DNA from: Setaria digitata
Lineage: Eukaryota > Nematoda > Chromadorea > Rhabditida > Setariidae
Direction: 5' to 3'
Length of the DNA: 64,000 nucleotides
Assembly: GCA_003640385.1 (NCBI GenBank)
Contig: RCAB01000026.1
Coordinates: forward strand, 241,850-305,849
Of the stretch, positions 48,701 through 61,800 are shown piece after piece (position 1 is the first letter of the stretch; each line of letters begins with the position of its first letter). Position numbers and translations under genes: made by a program. Under the pieces are notes generated by a model, which was not told the origin of the DNA, made no database searches, and saw only the letters and a program-made list of their open reading frames with translations.

Positions 48701-51700
48701 AAATAATGAAGTGTGCTGTGCTGTTTAGGCATAAATATCAGGTGTAGACGATATTGTATCCAGAGACAGCAGGAGGTTTAGATCACTTCAATCTTAAGCA
48801 ATACCGCCAGCAGGGGGAGCTTCATCTTCTCTAGATAGTTTGTTATTAGTCTTGCCATTTTCCAAGAAGGAACTTGAGAAGGTTGGATCGTAACTGTATT
48901 CCCAATTTAGGTCAAATTTTACCTATATCAAACTTTCCAATTGCTTTTTTAGTGAAAATAATAAAAAACTGGTAATAATACTGTCAAAAACTTTTCTCAT
49001 CTATTTGGGTTGTTACCAAATATTACAACAATTTAGCCCTCGAAATGAAATGAAGTTTTACCGTAAACATAGCTTATAGCAAAAATATTTATTGTGTTGC
49101 TGAGATAGAGATTGGATTTCAAGCACAATTCACAGTTAAGATCATAAAAAATGTTTTTTAAGCCTTTCTAAAAGTTTACTGACATTAAAAAAGCATGTTT
49201 TTTTTTCTTTTTCTTTTTTCTTTTAAGAAAATTTTTTGAGTTTCGAAAACTAGCTTTAGCCTAAATTAATTAACCTCGAGAAAAAAATAAGTTTAGCATT
49301 AATCGAAAGTATTTCCAGAAATATAACTTTTCCGCTTTCTATTTCCTCCTTCACGTATCATATTACACTTCCTCTAGAGATGCGCTTCTTAATATGTTGG
49401 ATGTAATCGAATCTTGAACTTAAAGTAAGCGATAATTCACTGTGGTCTTTTCAAAGTCTGTTAATCCAACCAGATATATTCCAAACTGCTCGATCTTGAA
49501 TTTGTTGATTCCAACATTTAAATTGCCGGAATAACAGTTTTGAAATAACTTTCCAACTTCTCCAGAGCAGGCAGCATTCTAGACCAACAGCATCTAACAA
49601 ATGATTTTTAAGAAAAGAGAAACTGCAAAGAATACAGTGTTGAACAGTTAGTACTTCTACAGATTGTTGTTAACTAATTTTCTATTATTAAAGTTAATTT
49701 CACTTTTGAGGTGCTGACAAATTTCATTTCTTCTTCATTGATTAATAGTGGCTTCCAGATTATATAGTTATTGAAATCCTTCGATATCCCAACCAGAAAC
49801 TTTTAATTCAATCTTTTTATTATGTGGTTTTTATTATGATAAAGGTTGAAGCAGTTGCAAAATGCATCATCTGCAAGTGAAATCAGTTGCAGTTATCATC
49901 GATCATGTGATTATTTGTTGAAGTTAATTATTGACAAGAGATGATTCCTTAGATCAAAATCATATCTTCGTATTATTACACAAATTCCACAGCGATATCA
50001 TCATTCCCTGTAAAATCAATTTTTAATTATCCGAGAGCCTATTATTTTTGATTAATTACAGATACTTAAAAGATTGACAGCAATTATTGCTTTTATTGAA
50101 TGCTTTTGGTAGCTAGCTTCTTTTTTTTCTTTTACGGCCTTTTTTTTCCAGTACTTATTTCAGTTATTAGGTACATGAAAATGTTCCATTTAATTGTGAA
50201 ACATTAGTACTGATATACTGTAAGCCATCTTTGAAGAGCCGAGTTATCAGTCCAGTTTATATTCCAAAATTAAAGAGAAACTGAAGATTGGCTTTAGATA
50301 ACTGTCCAAGAGACAAATAATACTTTCTAAGCCAAATCCAAAGTGACATATTAGAACCTAACAGAAGTGACTTTGGTCATCTTGTTGTCGTTTACTTTCT
50401 CTCTTCGTTTTGCAACTTTTTTCTTCTTTTTTTTTTTTCGATATATGCAATCACATAGAAGAAGTCAAGAATAATAATAAATAGCTAATACTAATAGTAA
50501 AGTGCAGATCGACGATTTTAAATTTTATATCGAAATATTTAGCATAAGAAATATTTGCTCTTTGTTTCTTTTTTGTCGTTTGAAATTTACTTTATTACTT
50601 CTTTAGCTAAGAAAAGAAAAGTGTATAAAATTCTGAACAAATTTGAGTAAAGTCATATATTTTAATAATAATAACAACGGAAAGTTTAACAGTTTGATAA
50701 TGAATAATTTTATACTAATTTATCTTTTCCAGCAAAAAAATATTTTCAATTTTAATGCAATAAAATAAATTTGAAATGAAAGCTTGAGTTTACAACTTTT
50801 TGATAAAAAATAATACCCAGTGAAATAGTAATTATCCATCAATAATCTACTATCTCATATTTGCCAAAATTACACAATTCTTCAAACTTTACCTCTCTCT
50901 TTTGTCCATTTCTCTTTAATAGTCCATAAAATACGAATTGTGATCTTGCGTGCACTCCTCAATTAAGTTCTGTTTATGATATTCTAATTACTTACTGTTT
51001 GTTCACTCCTTAATAGTTTATGCTCTCATTTCAAATTATTCATTAATACTGCTTGCAGTAGAGTTGAGTTTACTTCTAGAGGGTTTCCAATTTCAAATTT
51101 CAACAGTAGCAAAATGTATTGTAATGGAAACATTAATAATTCGCATATCATCATAGGCTGCAAAAGCAATTTTATTTAATGAAATTATCTTCACAATTAT
51201 TTTTGGAGTCTTGGCATTAAATTTCTTAATAAGATGTGATCATCCTATCAAAATGTTGTATAATCAGTAAATTGTACTTTAATCTCTTCGTTGTTATAAG
51301 CTTCTCATTACCACGAATACAAACTTATTAAATTTCTGGTAAATCTTTCTCAAGTATCAGATGAACTCAATTAATTAAGAGTTTAAATCATAAAATCTTA
51401 AGCTTGCCAGGATGTCTTACAAATAATACAACTATAAACTTTTCAAAATTTTGAAGTGCTGAAATGAAGTAAATTTCTATCAGCCATGAAATGACATTTA
51501 CAGTGGTTGCAGAATCGTAAATCAATGGAATGGTCAACAACTAAATGACCGTTTTATTGCCCACTTCATCAAATTGCTCTTTTTATTATAATAACTTCGC
51601 AGCAATAAAGTAATAGTTATTTACATACTGTAATTCGTAGCGTTTATTTCGATTACTAAGTGAAATTTATTCATAACGAATCATGCAAAATTTGAAATTT

Positions 51701-54280
51701 GAAATTTGAATTAAATTAAGTTATTTGTCGTAGTTACCATTTTCTCCACCTTATCTACTCTTTATAATCTAAGTAAGTTGTTAAGGTTCAGTAATTGCTT
51801 CATAATTTTTATTTTCTGATACCACTATGTTTTATCCTTTATTCTCAATTGTTATGTTTTACTATTTTCTAAAATTTTCGAGAAAATACTGAAGATATTA
51901 TCCAAGTTATTTGTTTTCCTCAGATAAATCTGGATTGACTGTTTAGTTATTAAATTTTATGAAAACTTCTTCGATAATACATAGCGCTCTATCAGTTCTT
52001 AGACAAGTAGATAATGTGCTTAGAAATTGTTGTTGTTATAAAGTGAAATCTAATAGACTTATTGGTATTAAAAGATGGAAATGCTAAGATGTTATTAGTG
52101 CCACTATTATCCACACTCAGCTTCTGTAATTATGGACTGAAAATTGCTCATCTTAACAATCACACATTCATTAATTCATATATATTAATCTAAGCTGATC
52201 CGAGAATCATCCAGAGATTGCTTCCGTTTTTTTTTTTTTTCTTTTCGCAAAGTCCAAAGGAGATAAATAATAATCGCAATAATCGAAAATGGCAAGGTTG
52301 ATTTCCATGGTGATGAAACCTTTTAATATTACTGCTCATCCCTTTTATTTGCTGACAGATTAATGAACGATAACGCCTCATCTACCAATTTTAATATTTC
52401 TCAAATTTAATCATACTCATTACCAGCTGACAAAAACCAAAATCTCCCTAAGTTTATTATGATATCAAGTAAAATAAAGTCAAAATAATTGTCTTTGACT
52501 GCTAAGTGATCAACAGCGGGCTGGTTCATATTAGTCATTAGTACCAAAACAGATAAGAAAAGAGGAGTGAAGTGTTAAGAAGAACAAAGAGAAAAGAAAA
52601 AAGAAAAAAAGGAAAGGAGAAAAGGAGAGTTTCCTATTTGGAAAGGACTTCTTTAGTTGATGTATTTTTTGGGTATTCGTAAATTTCATAACAATCTAGG
52701 TTAGTTGGCCCACGTCTTTCAGGCTCTTTCATTACAATCAGATTAGAGTCGACATCACATCGCTTATACGGTACTGTAACGCATCAACCATTGGTCGCTG
52801 TAGATGGCAATCGATGAAGAGCCCCGCCTCCAGAACAGCTTCTTGGTGGCAGTGTTGTCTTTGATAAGTTGCCACTTAATTCGCTTTTTTCTCCTTTCAA
52901 ACCATTAATGGCTAACGGAAGCAATCCAAGAGATTTTTGCGAGTCAGTAGATGCTATGGTACTTGAGTGAGTGATTCTCAACCTGTTTGATATAATTTAC
53001 AGAATTTTTCTCGCATTTATTCCTGATCTTCCTCGAAAGATCCTTTCATTTCCAGTTCGAATATTATTCTATTCATTCCCTCTGTCTAATTAAAATTAAT
53101 AGAGATAATGAGTTATTTTCAAGTTGATATTTTAAATCAAAAGTATTGCAGCAAATGGCACCAGCAGAAATTTAAATTTTGGTGGAATTCTCAAACCACC
53201 TTTTCCATTTCAGTTGTAGTGCTTTGAAATAAAAAAACCATAACAAATGCATTTTTCTTTCATATGTCCTTTTACTTTGATAAAATTGCACTATACTTAG
53301 TCTATGCTTTCCTTTTTGATCTAGTTCTAACCATATGACCAGCTGCCGTAACCAAAGCAAATGTGAGCTCATTATTCAGTTTGACAACTAATTAGTTTTC
53401 ATTAGTTTCTGTCAGAAATTAATTAAATGGATAGGTTCTCCGAATCAAACAAATAATGGTCAATTCTTTAAGATTCTTAATGTCACTGCAATTAGAAAAT
53501 CAATTTTGAAGTTCCTTTTAAGTTAAGTAAAAATATGCTGAAGAATTTTTTCACTTCTTTTATCTCACTTTTATCTTTACTTTAAGCATAAGTGCAATTT
53601 TGTGACCATTTAAGTAAGAATTAAGTAATTGAGTAATTGGTCGATGTCATTTTACTGTCTCAAAGTCAAAAAATCATTTCTAATTCCTAAATTTTTGCCT
53701 TAAAGTAGTAATAAAACGAAAAAATAACCATTTTGCTATTGTGAGCAACAAGAAAGCATTTCAGAAGGATCATTTACATTTCGAATTTATTTTTGATTTA
53801 GTTTATGCAAAACTTTCTGTGGATCAGACTTTCCTTTGTTACTATGCGACTCGTCCATGGTAAATTTTCCATTGCGTACCGTACACACAAGTCTGTGTCC
53901 TAATATCTTTGCTTTTTTTCTCTTTTAGATATCATCAATGCAAGCAAATGATAATTTAGTATTAGAACAGACTGTTCGTATAAAGTAAATAAATGCATAG
54001 CTATTGGAAACATTGATAAAAAAATGGAACGATAACAACGTAAAGACTTCAAATCGTCATGACATATCAGATGCTTGTCACTTCATACCTGGTGCATGTA
54101 GCAAAATAGAGCTGGATGGTGATTAGTTTTTTTTTTTTTTTTTTTTTTTTTCACAATATCAATGAACGTACAGTGCAACTGATGTGATCCAAGCACATTA
54201 GTAAAAGATAGAAAATTGCGAACCTCGTCGAACTCTCTTTATTTGCTAGAATTAATAAGTTAATTGATTCTAACACAATT

Positions 54281-54304
54281 CAGGGTTAAATTGTTTGAAA
54301 TCAA
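54281..54304 (+). promoter_or_regulatory. Candidate SL acceptor of the OTX-class gene
   Basis: acacaattcag ends at 54283, followed by a 21-base leader and ATG 54305. This is consistent with trans-splicing or with an untranslated first exon further upstream. Confidence 0.5.
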
Positions 54305-56313
54305 ATGGTGTATGGTGCAGTACCGTTTAATCCATATGCTCATTTATCATGTCCCTCTGGTACCACAAATTCTGCACCAGCCTTTGGCTATTCACCTATA
54401 CATCCAATGGCACCAATGGGAATGTTTACCAACAGTTATTCAAATGGTTCCATTTGATTTTATTTTGAATAGTTTGGAAATTTCGTTTACTTTTAGGGAA
54501 TAAATTTTATCATCACGATTTCTCACATTTCAGGAATGATTCCGCGAAAAAATCGACGAGAAAGAACAACTTTTAATAGACAGCAGCTCGAAATTCTAGA
54601 AAATTTGTTTGCTACGACACATTATCCGGACGTATTTACAAGAGAAAAAATTGCTGAGCAAATACAATTGCAAGAAAGTCGTATTCAGGTTTCTATTTTT
54701 GCATTCTATTTGCACGCTGTTAATATCTACTTTTAGATGACATAATAATACTCTTATGACCATTCGTTTTACCTGTAACCTTCCAATTCAGTAATAACCT
54801 TCCTTCAAAAAAGATATTTTCTTTTCCGTAAACATAAACAGAACGGAATCTCTATAAAAACATTAGAACTGGATGTCAATTCATTCAAAGGTCACCGAAA
54901 ATAGATATTCCATTTCTGGCGAGCATATGCCAAGGTAAAACACTTCACTTGCCAATCGCTTTCTTTCTTAGTCAAATGTAGCAGCAACCAATAACAAAAC
55001 ATGAAAAGTATTATGGACGAGACTTTTGGTGCAAGCAAGTGAGAGATATAATTCTTTCCCTGTTTAATTGTAAATTCTTGCTACAGAGAATACTGTAAAA
55101 ATCTACTGACTTCAAATTTGCAAATATGCAAGACATATTTCCTTCCTCTCGCATATATTTTCTGCTTTACCTATCAAGTGAGGGGAAAGTGAACAGAAAA
55201 TGATTTCTGTTAATTCTTGTATAAAATATTTGGAGCTATATTAGGAAGATAATTGATGCATTTGAATTTAACTACTGCAAACGATTAGTGAAATGCATTA
55301 TTACCTGTATTTTACATCCACTCAGGTATGGTTCAAGAATCGACGTGCTAAACAACGGCAACAGGAAAGGCAAAAGCCGAAAGGATTACAAGCAGCTGCC
55401 AGTGGCAGTTCATCATCTTCGTGTGCTCCGACGAATACTGGTAGTCTGAATAGTGTAACTTCCATGAATAATCCAACGAAGGAGGTTTCAGATGGACCGA
55501 AAGATTCAATAGCATCACCAAAATCCACGGGACAATTTGCTAGTGAACCTGAAACCAAGTGAGCAATCAGCTTATAGTTGGAGGCAGTAGTAATTGCCTT
55601 TGGTTTTGCGATCTTCTGAGTGATGTTTATTCTTTTAAACATTAAGAATTAAAAAGTTTGCATTTCAGCTCAAAAAATTCCAAAAGGTTAGCTTGTAATC
55701 CGAGAAGTCAAATCAAGATAGAAAAACTAGAAGGCAAAGAACAAGCCTCATGCTCTACCAGTCGTCCATTATCAAGGACTTCTGAACTAACGGAAAACTT
55801 ATGGCCCTGTTGCAGGGAAAATCCGGTAAATAATAAAAGATGACCAACATTAGTATTTAATTTTCTTGTCGTAATTACTAAACAGTCACTGGATGAATGT
55901 AAGGAGTAAAAATGAAATGCTTCATGAAAGAATTCTTGGCGAAAATCCAAAGCATCTAAATTTATTGAAAGCATCCATTTTTAGCAATTTCGAACTGTAT
56001 TTATTCATTTGTTTTTCTCTTGCAGACATTTTCGGCAACATCAGTTACAGCGTCACCTTTGTCACCCACTTCTACGACGCCATTATCGTTGCATCAGATG
56101 ACACTTCCGCCGCCTTATCCACATCCTCAGGATCTAAATTCATACTTTTACAGTAGTCATCAATATTATCAACAGATGCTCGATAGCAGTGCAGCTGCAG
56201 CATATAACAATACCTATAACACGTATCATGCAGCCGCTGCAGCTACTGCTTACAACCAAAGTCGTCCTGTTTCCGCCTATTCAGCACATCAGTACTTCTT
56301 CGGCTCCCGATAA
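54305..56313 (+). CDS. ceh-36: OTX-class paired-like homeobox protein (CEH-36/CEH-37 type)
   Basis: DNA-binding transcription factor; in C. elegans the OTX genes (ceh-36, ceh-37, ttx-1) specify head sensory neurons. Exons in phase: 54305-54446, 54534-54688, 55326-55558, 55669-55825 and 56026-56313 (TAA); 324 aa. The N-terminus ([16 protein letters not shown]) is OTX-like. The homeodomain begins [20 protein letters not shown] and ends [20 protein letters not shown]. Lysine at homeodomain position 50 (VWFK) is the OTX/bicoid specificity residue. An intron splits the homeodomain exactly before VWFKNRRAK, a position common in paired-like genes. The tail is Ser/Thr-rich, then Tyr/Ala-rich with short alanine runs. 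AATAAA at 56520 is a likely poly(A) signal. OTX class is certain; which of the three worm paralogues it matches is a guess, with ceh-36 favoured by LQESRIQ. Confidence 0.95.
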
Positions 56314-58138
56314 TCTTGGGATCCTAGATTCAGATAACTGGAAATGCTTCAGAAAGAGAGAGAGAAAAAAAAGACTATAAGACGAAATGGAATGAGAAGT
56401 ACCACATCAACAAGAAACTCGTTTAGAAAAATTTGATTTATTTGTCTTTCCAAGTACTGCAAGTCTTCATTGTCTTTCTGAAATAATATTCCTCTTATCA
56501 CAGCCTCTAATGTAACTTCAATAAAATTCTCTTCATTCTTTTACATATTTTTTTTTAGAAAAGTTGTAAATTCTGTTGGAAAAAAAAAAAAAAAAAATAG
56601 GATGCTTTTTCACGAGATACTTTTGTTCACGTTTGACGCTTTATTAGTCAAATCTTTCCCCTTACAATCAATCACTTATTTCAGTCATTTTTAAAAATAA
56701 ATGCTATATGATCGATTTGACTTTTCGAATGAAGCCACCACTGACAAAACTATATATGTATTATAGGAAATGAACAGACCCTGGAAATCTTCGGTGATCA
56801 AGTTTTTCTACACACTGACTTTTATTGATGTTTAATTTTAACAGATTTTGATCAGGATTTTCTATTGGCGACAAATTCTTAAAATCGGAAATCTTATTTG
56901 CAGTTTTTACTTCAGATTTTGGAAACATATTTTATTGCGAAATATTCTTTGAACAATGTTAAACAAAACATTCGGATTATTTCATTCATTAGTGTTTTCA
57001 CATATTGTACGGTTTATACATAAAAATTAGGAAGATTGGACTTTACTGCTTTACAAGAAAGTTAACTTACAATCTATACTGTCATCGCAACAATAAAACG
57101 AATGTCATAGCATATCGTAATATAATCGTTTTACTTCCCTATTTTTCAAAGTGGAATTACTTCAAGCCCTTAGCTTGTCTACATATCCTGATATTCTGAT
57201 CAATTAACTAACTAGAGTGCTGGAAAGTGATTTGTATATATTCAGTGGATACATCAGCGTTTGAAAGTTCAAGGAGTATTCATCACCTGTGTGAAGATTA
57301 GGTAATTTGCTATTGAAATTTCATCATCCAAATGCTCCTCTTGAAACTGAAGTAAAGAGGCATTTATTTCAAAAATCTGAAATAAACAAAGCCCAGAATT
57401 GGGAGCTTAAAACAATCCCGAAGGTTATCAGCCGGTAAATTTAGATGCAACTATGAAACCGATCTTTCACGCCACAACTAGTGCAGTTCGGATGACAAAG
57501 ACTAGACTGTAGCTGAGCAAGTAGCACTTGTGGGTAGCACTAAACAATAGCCGACTCTTTGAAAATTGATGCTCAGAAGATGGTAATGTGCATTGGTAAT
57601 TGCCGCTGAAGAGACTAATTGACCAACTGGTGTTCGGTTTAAGCACCCTCGAACACTTCAGCATAGAACATTTCACGTCAATACTGAACAGGAGGTGACC
57701 TCAACTAATGACAACTCTGTACTCAGAGAGTGACCTGCAAAGAACCAGAGATGTCCAGGAAACTTCCAGTCCAATCAAGATCACGCGGAACACCTCAAGC
57801 CACATGGAACATCTGCAACATGAACAGGGACTCTTCCTCTATATCCTCACTTACCTTCACCTCACTATCGAGTCCTTACCTCATTTTTCTCTCCAACTCT
57901 CATGCAAATTTCAAACTTTCATATTCATTACGAGAGGTGTGAATGTGGTACAACTTCGTGATATTGCTAGGATAAGAGTGTTGTATTGGGCTGTGAAGAG
58001 GAGAGAGAAGGAGAGCGAAAAAAGAATGTATGGGTGACAGCACTATAGAGAAACAAAGGAGCACTGCGATTTCTGAACAGAGTATCCCGTCGGGAATGGC
58101 GAGCAGGGAGAAATGATGATAAGTTTGTGGTTCTCAAT
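56314..58138. other. 3' flank of the OTX-class gene and upstream flank of U1
   Basis: Holds the homeobox 3'UTR (AATAAA 56520-56525, then a poly(A) run at about 56580). A region of more balanced base composition begins about 57.7 kb. The 200 bases before U1 should contain its proximal promoter element; a short palindrome (TCCCGTCGGGA, 58085-58095) lies about 45-55 bases before the RNA start. No protein gene supported. Confidence 0.45.
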
Positions 58139-58307
58139 TAAACTTACTTGGCTGGGAGACGACTCGCGATCAAGAAGGCGAGTGCTCCACGGTGAGGTCG
58201 GCCCATTGCACTTAGGGGCAGTGACTGACCCGTGTGGCAGTCTCGAGTTGGGACTCGCCAACAGCATAATTTTTGCGTTTGGGGACAGACGATCGTGCCG
58301 TTCCCCG
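58139..58307 (+). ncRNA. U1: U1 spliceosomal snRNA, variant 5' end
   Basis: U1 pairs with 5' splice sites. The parts align in order. The 5' end is AAACTTACTTGG, where the canonical form is A(U/A)ACUUACCUGG. Stem-loop I is ACTCGC / GATCAAGAAG / GCGAGT, a perfect stem with the U1-70K loop (GAUCAxGAAG). Stem-loop II contains CCATTGCAC, the U1A-binding loop. Stem-loop III contains GTCTCGAGTTGGGACTCGCC. Then come the Sm site CATAATTTTTG and a 3' terminal stem GGGGA...TTCCCC. Length is about 168 nt, close to the 164 nt of other animals. Two oddities: the second C of ACUUACCU is T, and stem-loop IV has mispaired bases in its middle. It may be a functional variant or an early pseudogene. It is the only RNA gene I could identify. 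Confidence 0.92.
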
Positions 58308-58862
58308 CCGCAAAAGAGGTGTGAAGTGGCGGGAGTATCGTAGCACAGCGCGACCGTGCAGTTAGGTCCTGTCTTGTTGTGTTCAGCGTGCTAATGTTTC
58401 CAAGACACGGTGTTAGATCTGTTAGGATACTCTCTCCCCATAAACCGTGAGCATGTCGGCTTACTCGTGTCATACTTCACGTAGCAGTTTGTTCATAATG
58501 AACCTGCTAAGGATATACTGACAAAAAGGAGTGTCTAGCACCGCTTTAGACATCTGCAAATTCATTCTGACAGTGGAAATCTGAAAAGTTGTACGGTCCA
58601 ATGGAAACTCCTTAACAACAAATCATCAGCCTAAAATTTAGCTCCACAAATTCAACACATGACGCAGTTGATGAATTCATGAGTTTGATTGACAATGATG
58701 CATCTGTTGAGATTGTCACATATCAAAAAAAAATACCACTTTAAATATATCTTGTAAGAAAAATATTTACAATTTGATAAACATATGTCTTCACTACAGT
58801 TTTTATGTCAGAGAGATAACCCTTTTCGGACCACATCAACAAATAAACAAATAATCAACAAC
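58308..58862. other. Between U1 and the end of MED24
   Basis: The first 120 bases remain relatively GC-rich. The rest is A/T-rich and should contain the MED24 3'UTR (minus strand). No other feature seen. Confidence 0.5.
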
Positions 58863-61800
58863 TCAAAAACCACCAAGTTTCCTTAAAAGACATGTGAACT
58901 GTAGCGCACTCTTCGTGTTGTTAGCATCACGCAAATTCATCAGTGGCAGATACAGATCCAAATTGAAAGTGTGTGGATCAAGACGAGCCAAATTTAACAT
59001 CTGAAACACGAATATAAATTAGAGAAAAGCAATTTAAAGATACTCTGATGAACTTTTAAAACTAATCTTTCATTAAGATGAAACTCAAGCAACAAACCAA
59101 GTCATGCGGGAGAAGTTCGATTATTCGTCGAGTAGCTGCATTCGGCGGTGCAACAGCCAGTGACACCACAAAATGGTATATAAATGTGATTGTACTCTAT
59201 AATAGATGATATCCACATCATTCAACTCGTGTTATACACACACAATGCGAAGTACAAAAACGCACAAAGATTAAAAAGAAGCATCGAAGTAACAAAGGAA
59301 ATAGGCTTAGACTCCGCTATGTTAATTTACATAATGTATAATTTTTAATTCTTTCCAGATCACAAAAACAAAAAAATCAAAAACAGCAAAATCTTGCAAA
59401 AATGATTTTGTTGCAAAGTAGTCTTTTTTTTTTTTTTTTCTTAAATTCTTGCAACAGTTCATTTCAGAACTAACAACAATTAAATTACCTTCAAATGACC
59501 AGCTCTAGTTTCACGAACAAATTTTTCAAAAATTACTAAAACGGAACGTTCTACAGGATTACCCTGATCAGCGTCGCCATCGTCATCCTCATCACCTTAA
59601 AAAGAACCAGGAAATGTGCAAAAAAAGTAACCCAGAGCCAAAAGTGACAACGAGTCATACAGTAATAAAATATGAACATAGTAAAAACCAACTTCTTCTT
59701 TCTATGCACTCTCCCCTTACAATTCGTGTTTGCCGCTCTTTCTGTTGCTTCCAATATGCGTGCATGGCAAGTTGCAAGCAGTGCACAAGGAAACGTGCAG
59801 AAACCAATGCTTTTGGCTCCACGCAACCTAAAGCTCCATCAAATTTTTACGGAAATACTAGAAATTAACAAATCTTATCCAGCTATTGGTTCGATGTACA
59901 AATTCCTGACCGAAATCGACGTTCTGCTCAAAGATGTATTCAGTTATGCTTCGAGCAAAACTGAGCATGCAAGGTACCGGTGACATAATACCAGCAGCAA
60001 GGCATAATTCACTAGCACATAACATCTCGTCGTTTGTTGATAACTTCAACATCGCATTCAACCACACCTCAACAAATCAATAACTGCATTTTACAGAAAT
60101 AAAAATAAAAAAAAAGAAATAATTCATGCACAGGCATCGGTCATGAATAAATTTAAAAAAAAATGGATGATATCAATTCATTCCATAAAGTTGAGCCGAT
60201 CTACTAATCAGGAATTCAGGAAAAAGAAATATTATAGCTTAAAAAAATAATGGTGGCGTAAAAATGCTGAACATTGTAATATTAACAGTACGCAAACTCT
60301 CTACGATAAGTAAAAACCCAAAATGATTTATGTTTGGAAAAGTAAAAATGTAGATTTAATTATTAAAGTGACCGTACCATACACCAATTCTCAACAACAC
60401 CAGCCTTATTACATCTGTCAACGAGTTGTAAAACATTGGGAGATCCCCAAGCTTGTTGTCGAGCGTAAGTAAAAGCTTGTTTCAACATTTCTGCATCTGA
60501 TGACTGCAAATGATGAGCTTAAATAACAGTCCCATGAAACGAACAAATAAATTCGGAAAAGGGAAGAAAATGGAATAGAAGATGGAGAGGAAAAAAGGAC
60601 GAAAAACCTGAGCATTCGTAGCGGGTAACGTGAACGGCACAATAGGTAATTTTCTCTTCGCGCAATTTATGATCCATGTAAACCTCGGATCGCGTAAACG
60701 ATCGCAAATTGAGAGATCATCTAATGTCCGACGACAGGTAGCTGACGTCAATACCATCCTCAAAAATTAATAAAACTTTAGTTCGGAAAAGAAAAAATAT
60801 ATAACTCGAATGGAATCCAAAAAGCTTAAAGCAAAATACATTATAATTCAACTTCCATACCGTTCTTGCTGTGTATGATTCAGCTGATGCGGATATTCAA
60901 GAGCTCGAATAAAAGATTTCACCAAATTTTGGCGTGGATTGGTCACAGGCTGCGAACACATCCATTGGACCAGGCAGACAATCATGAAATTGGCATCATC
61001 TCGAAAAGCGTGCAGAACATTCTGTAATTTTTTCAGAAACATACTAAAAACTTTGGAACATCTGAGAACAACTTCAGTGTTAGATAATTATAGTCATCGC
61101 AGTATTTGGCAAATATTTCATTTCATGTAGAAAATGTCGAAAACATAATTATTTCAATTCAGAATTACAAAAAGATAAAATCTGTGAAACCAAGAATGGA
61201 ATCGACCAATATCATACTGAAACAAGAAGTAATTCGCACTTCACATAAAAATCAAATGATAAAAATGTTTTCTTTTCCTCGTTAATGTCAAGTCACCTTA
61301 ACATTTTCGTGAAGATGTTCATAACTTTCAGGTTTCGTCATCCTCAAATCGTCCAAAAGAATCTCACCAATAACCGGTACAAAATCAACCAATTCTGCAT
61401 AATTCACCCTAAAACATAATACGAAGTACAGAAGGAAAATTTAATTTTTATTTGAAATCTCAAGGTTACGAAAATATTTATATATTCTTAAATAGTTAGC
61501 GCCGAGACATAGCCCTTATCTAAATACTAATGTTTTATCTAAAAGGATATTGGAGACATTAGTACTCACGTCCTTGGGTCCCAGAATGGTTGCCCACGTT
61601 TCAACATATTGACACGATCAATAAATGCTCCTTTTTGTTCGTTGCTATAAATATTCGATAAGCCACAACTGTCAGCTGCTGTCCATCCATACTGAGATGC
61701 AAATTTATAAAAGCATGACTGTGTATTATCCATTCCACGAACTGTCCCATTCACCAACTCACTGGGTCGCTATAAGAAAAAAAAAAAATTGATTATAGTC

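Larger units (their letters stand above)
44157..54283. other. 10-kb gene-poor region upstream of the OTX-class gene
   Basis: No confirmed gene. It may hold the 5' exon of the LITAF-like gene near 44.4 kb, a GC-rich open frame near 45.5-45.8 kb (with an N join), and the regulatory DNA of the homeobox gene. Open frames at 52190-52381 and 52784-52981 (minus) are not linked to any exon chain. A long poly(T) lies just before 54153. Otherwise A/T-rich sequence. Confidence 0.45.

Noticed and set aside
52784..52981. Minus-strand 65-codon frame with more balanced base composition
   Set aside because: Possibly an exon, but it has no acceptor or donor that chains to anything nearby, so it is not called a gene.
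59614..59983. Plus-strand open frames of 84 and 103 codons
   Set aside because: Antisense to MED24 exons whose frame matches the family.
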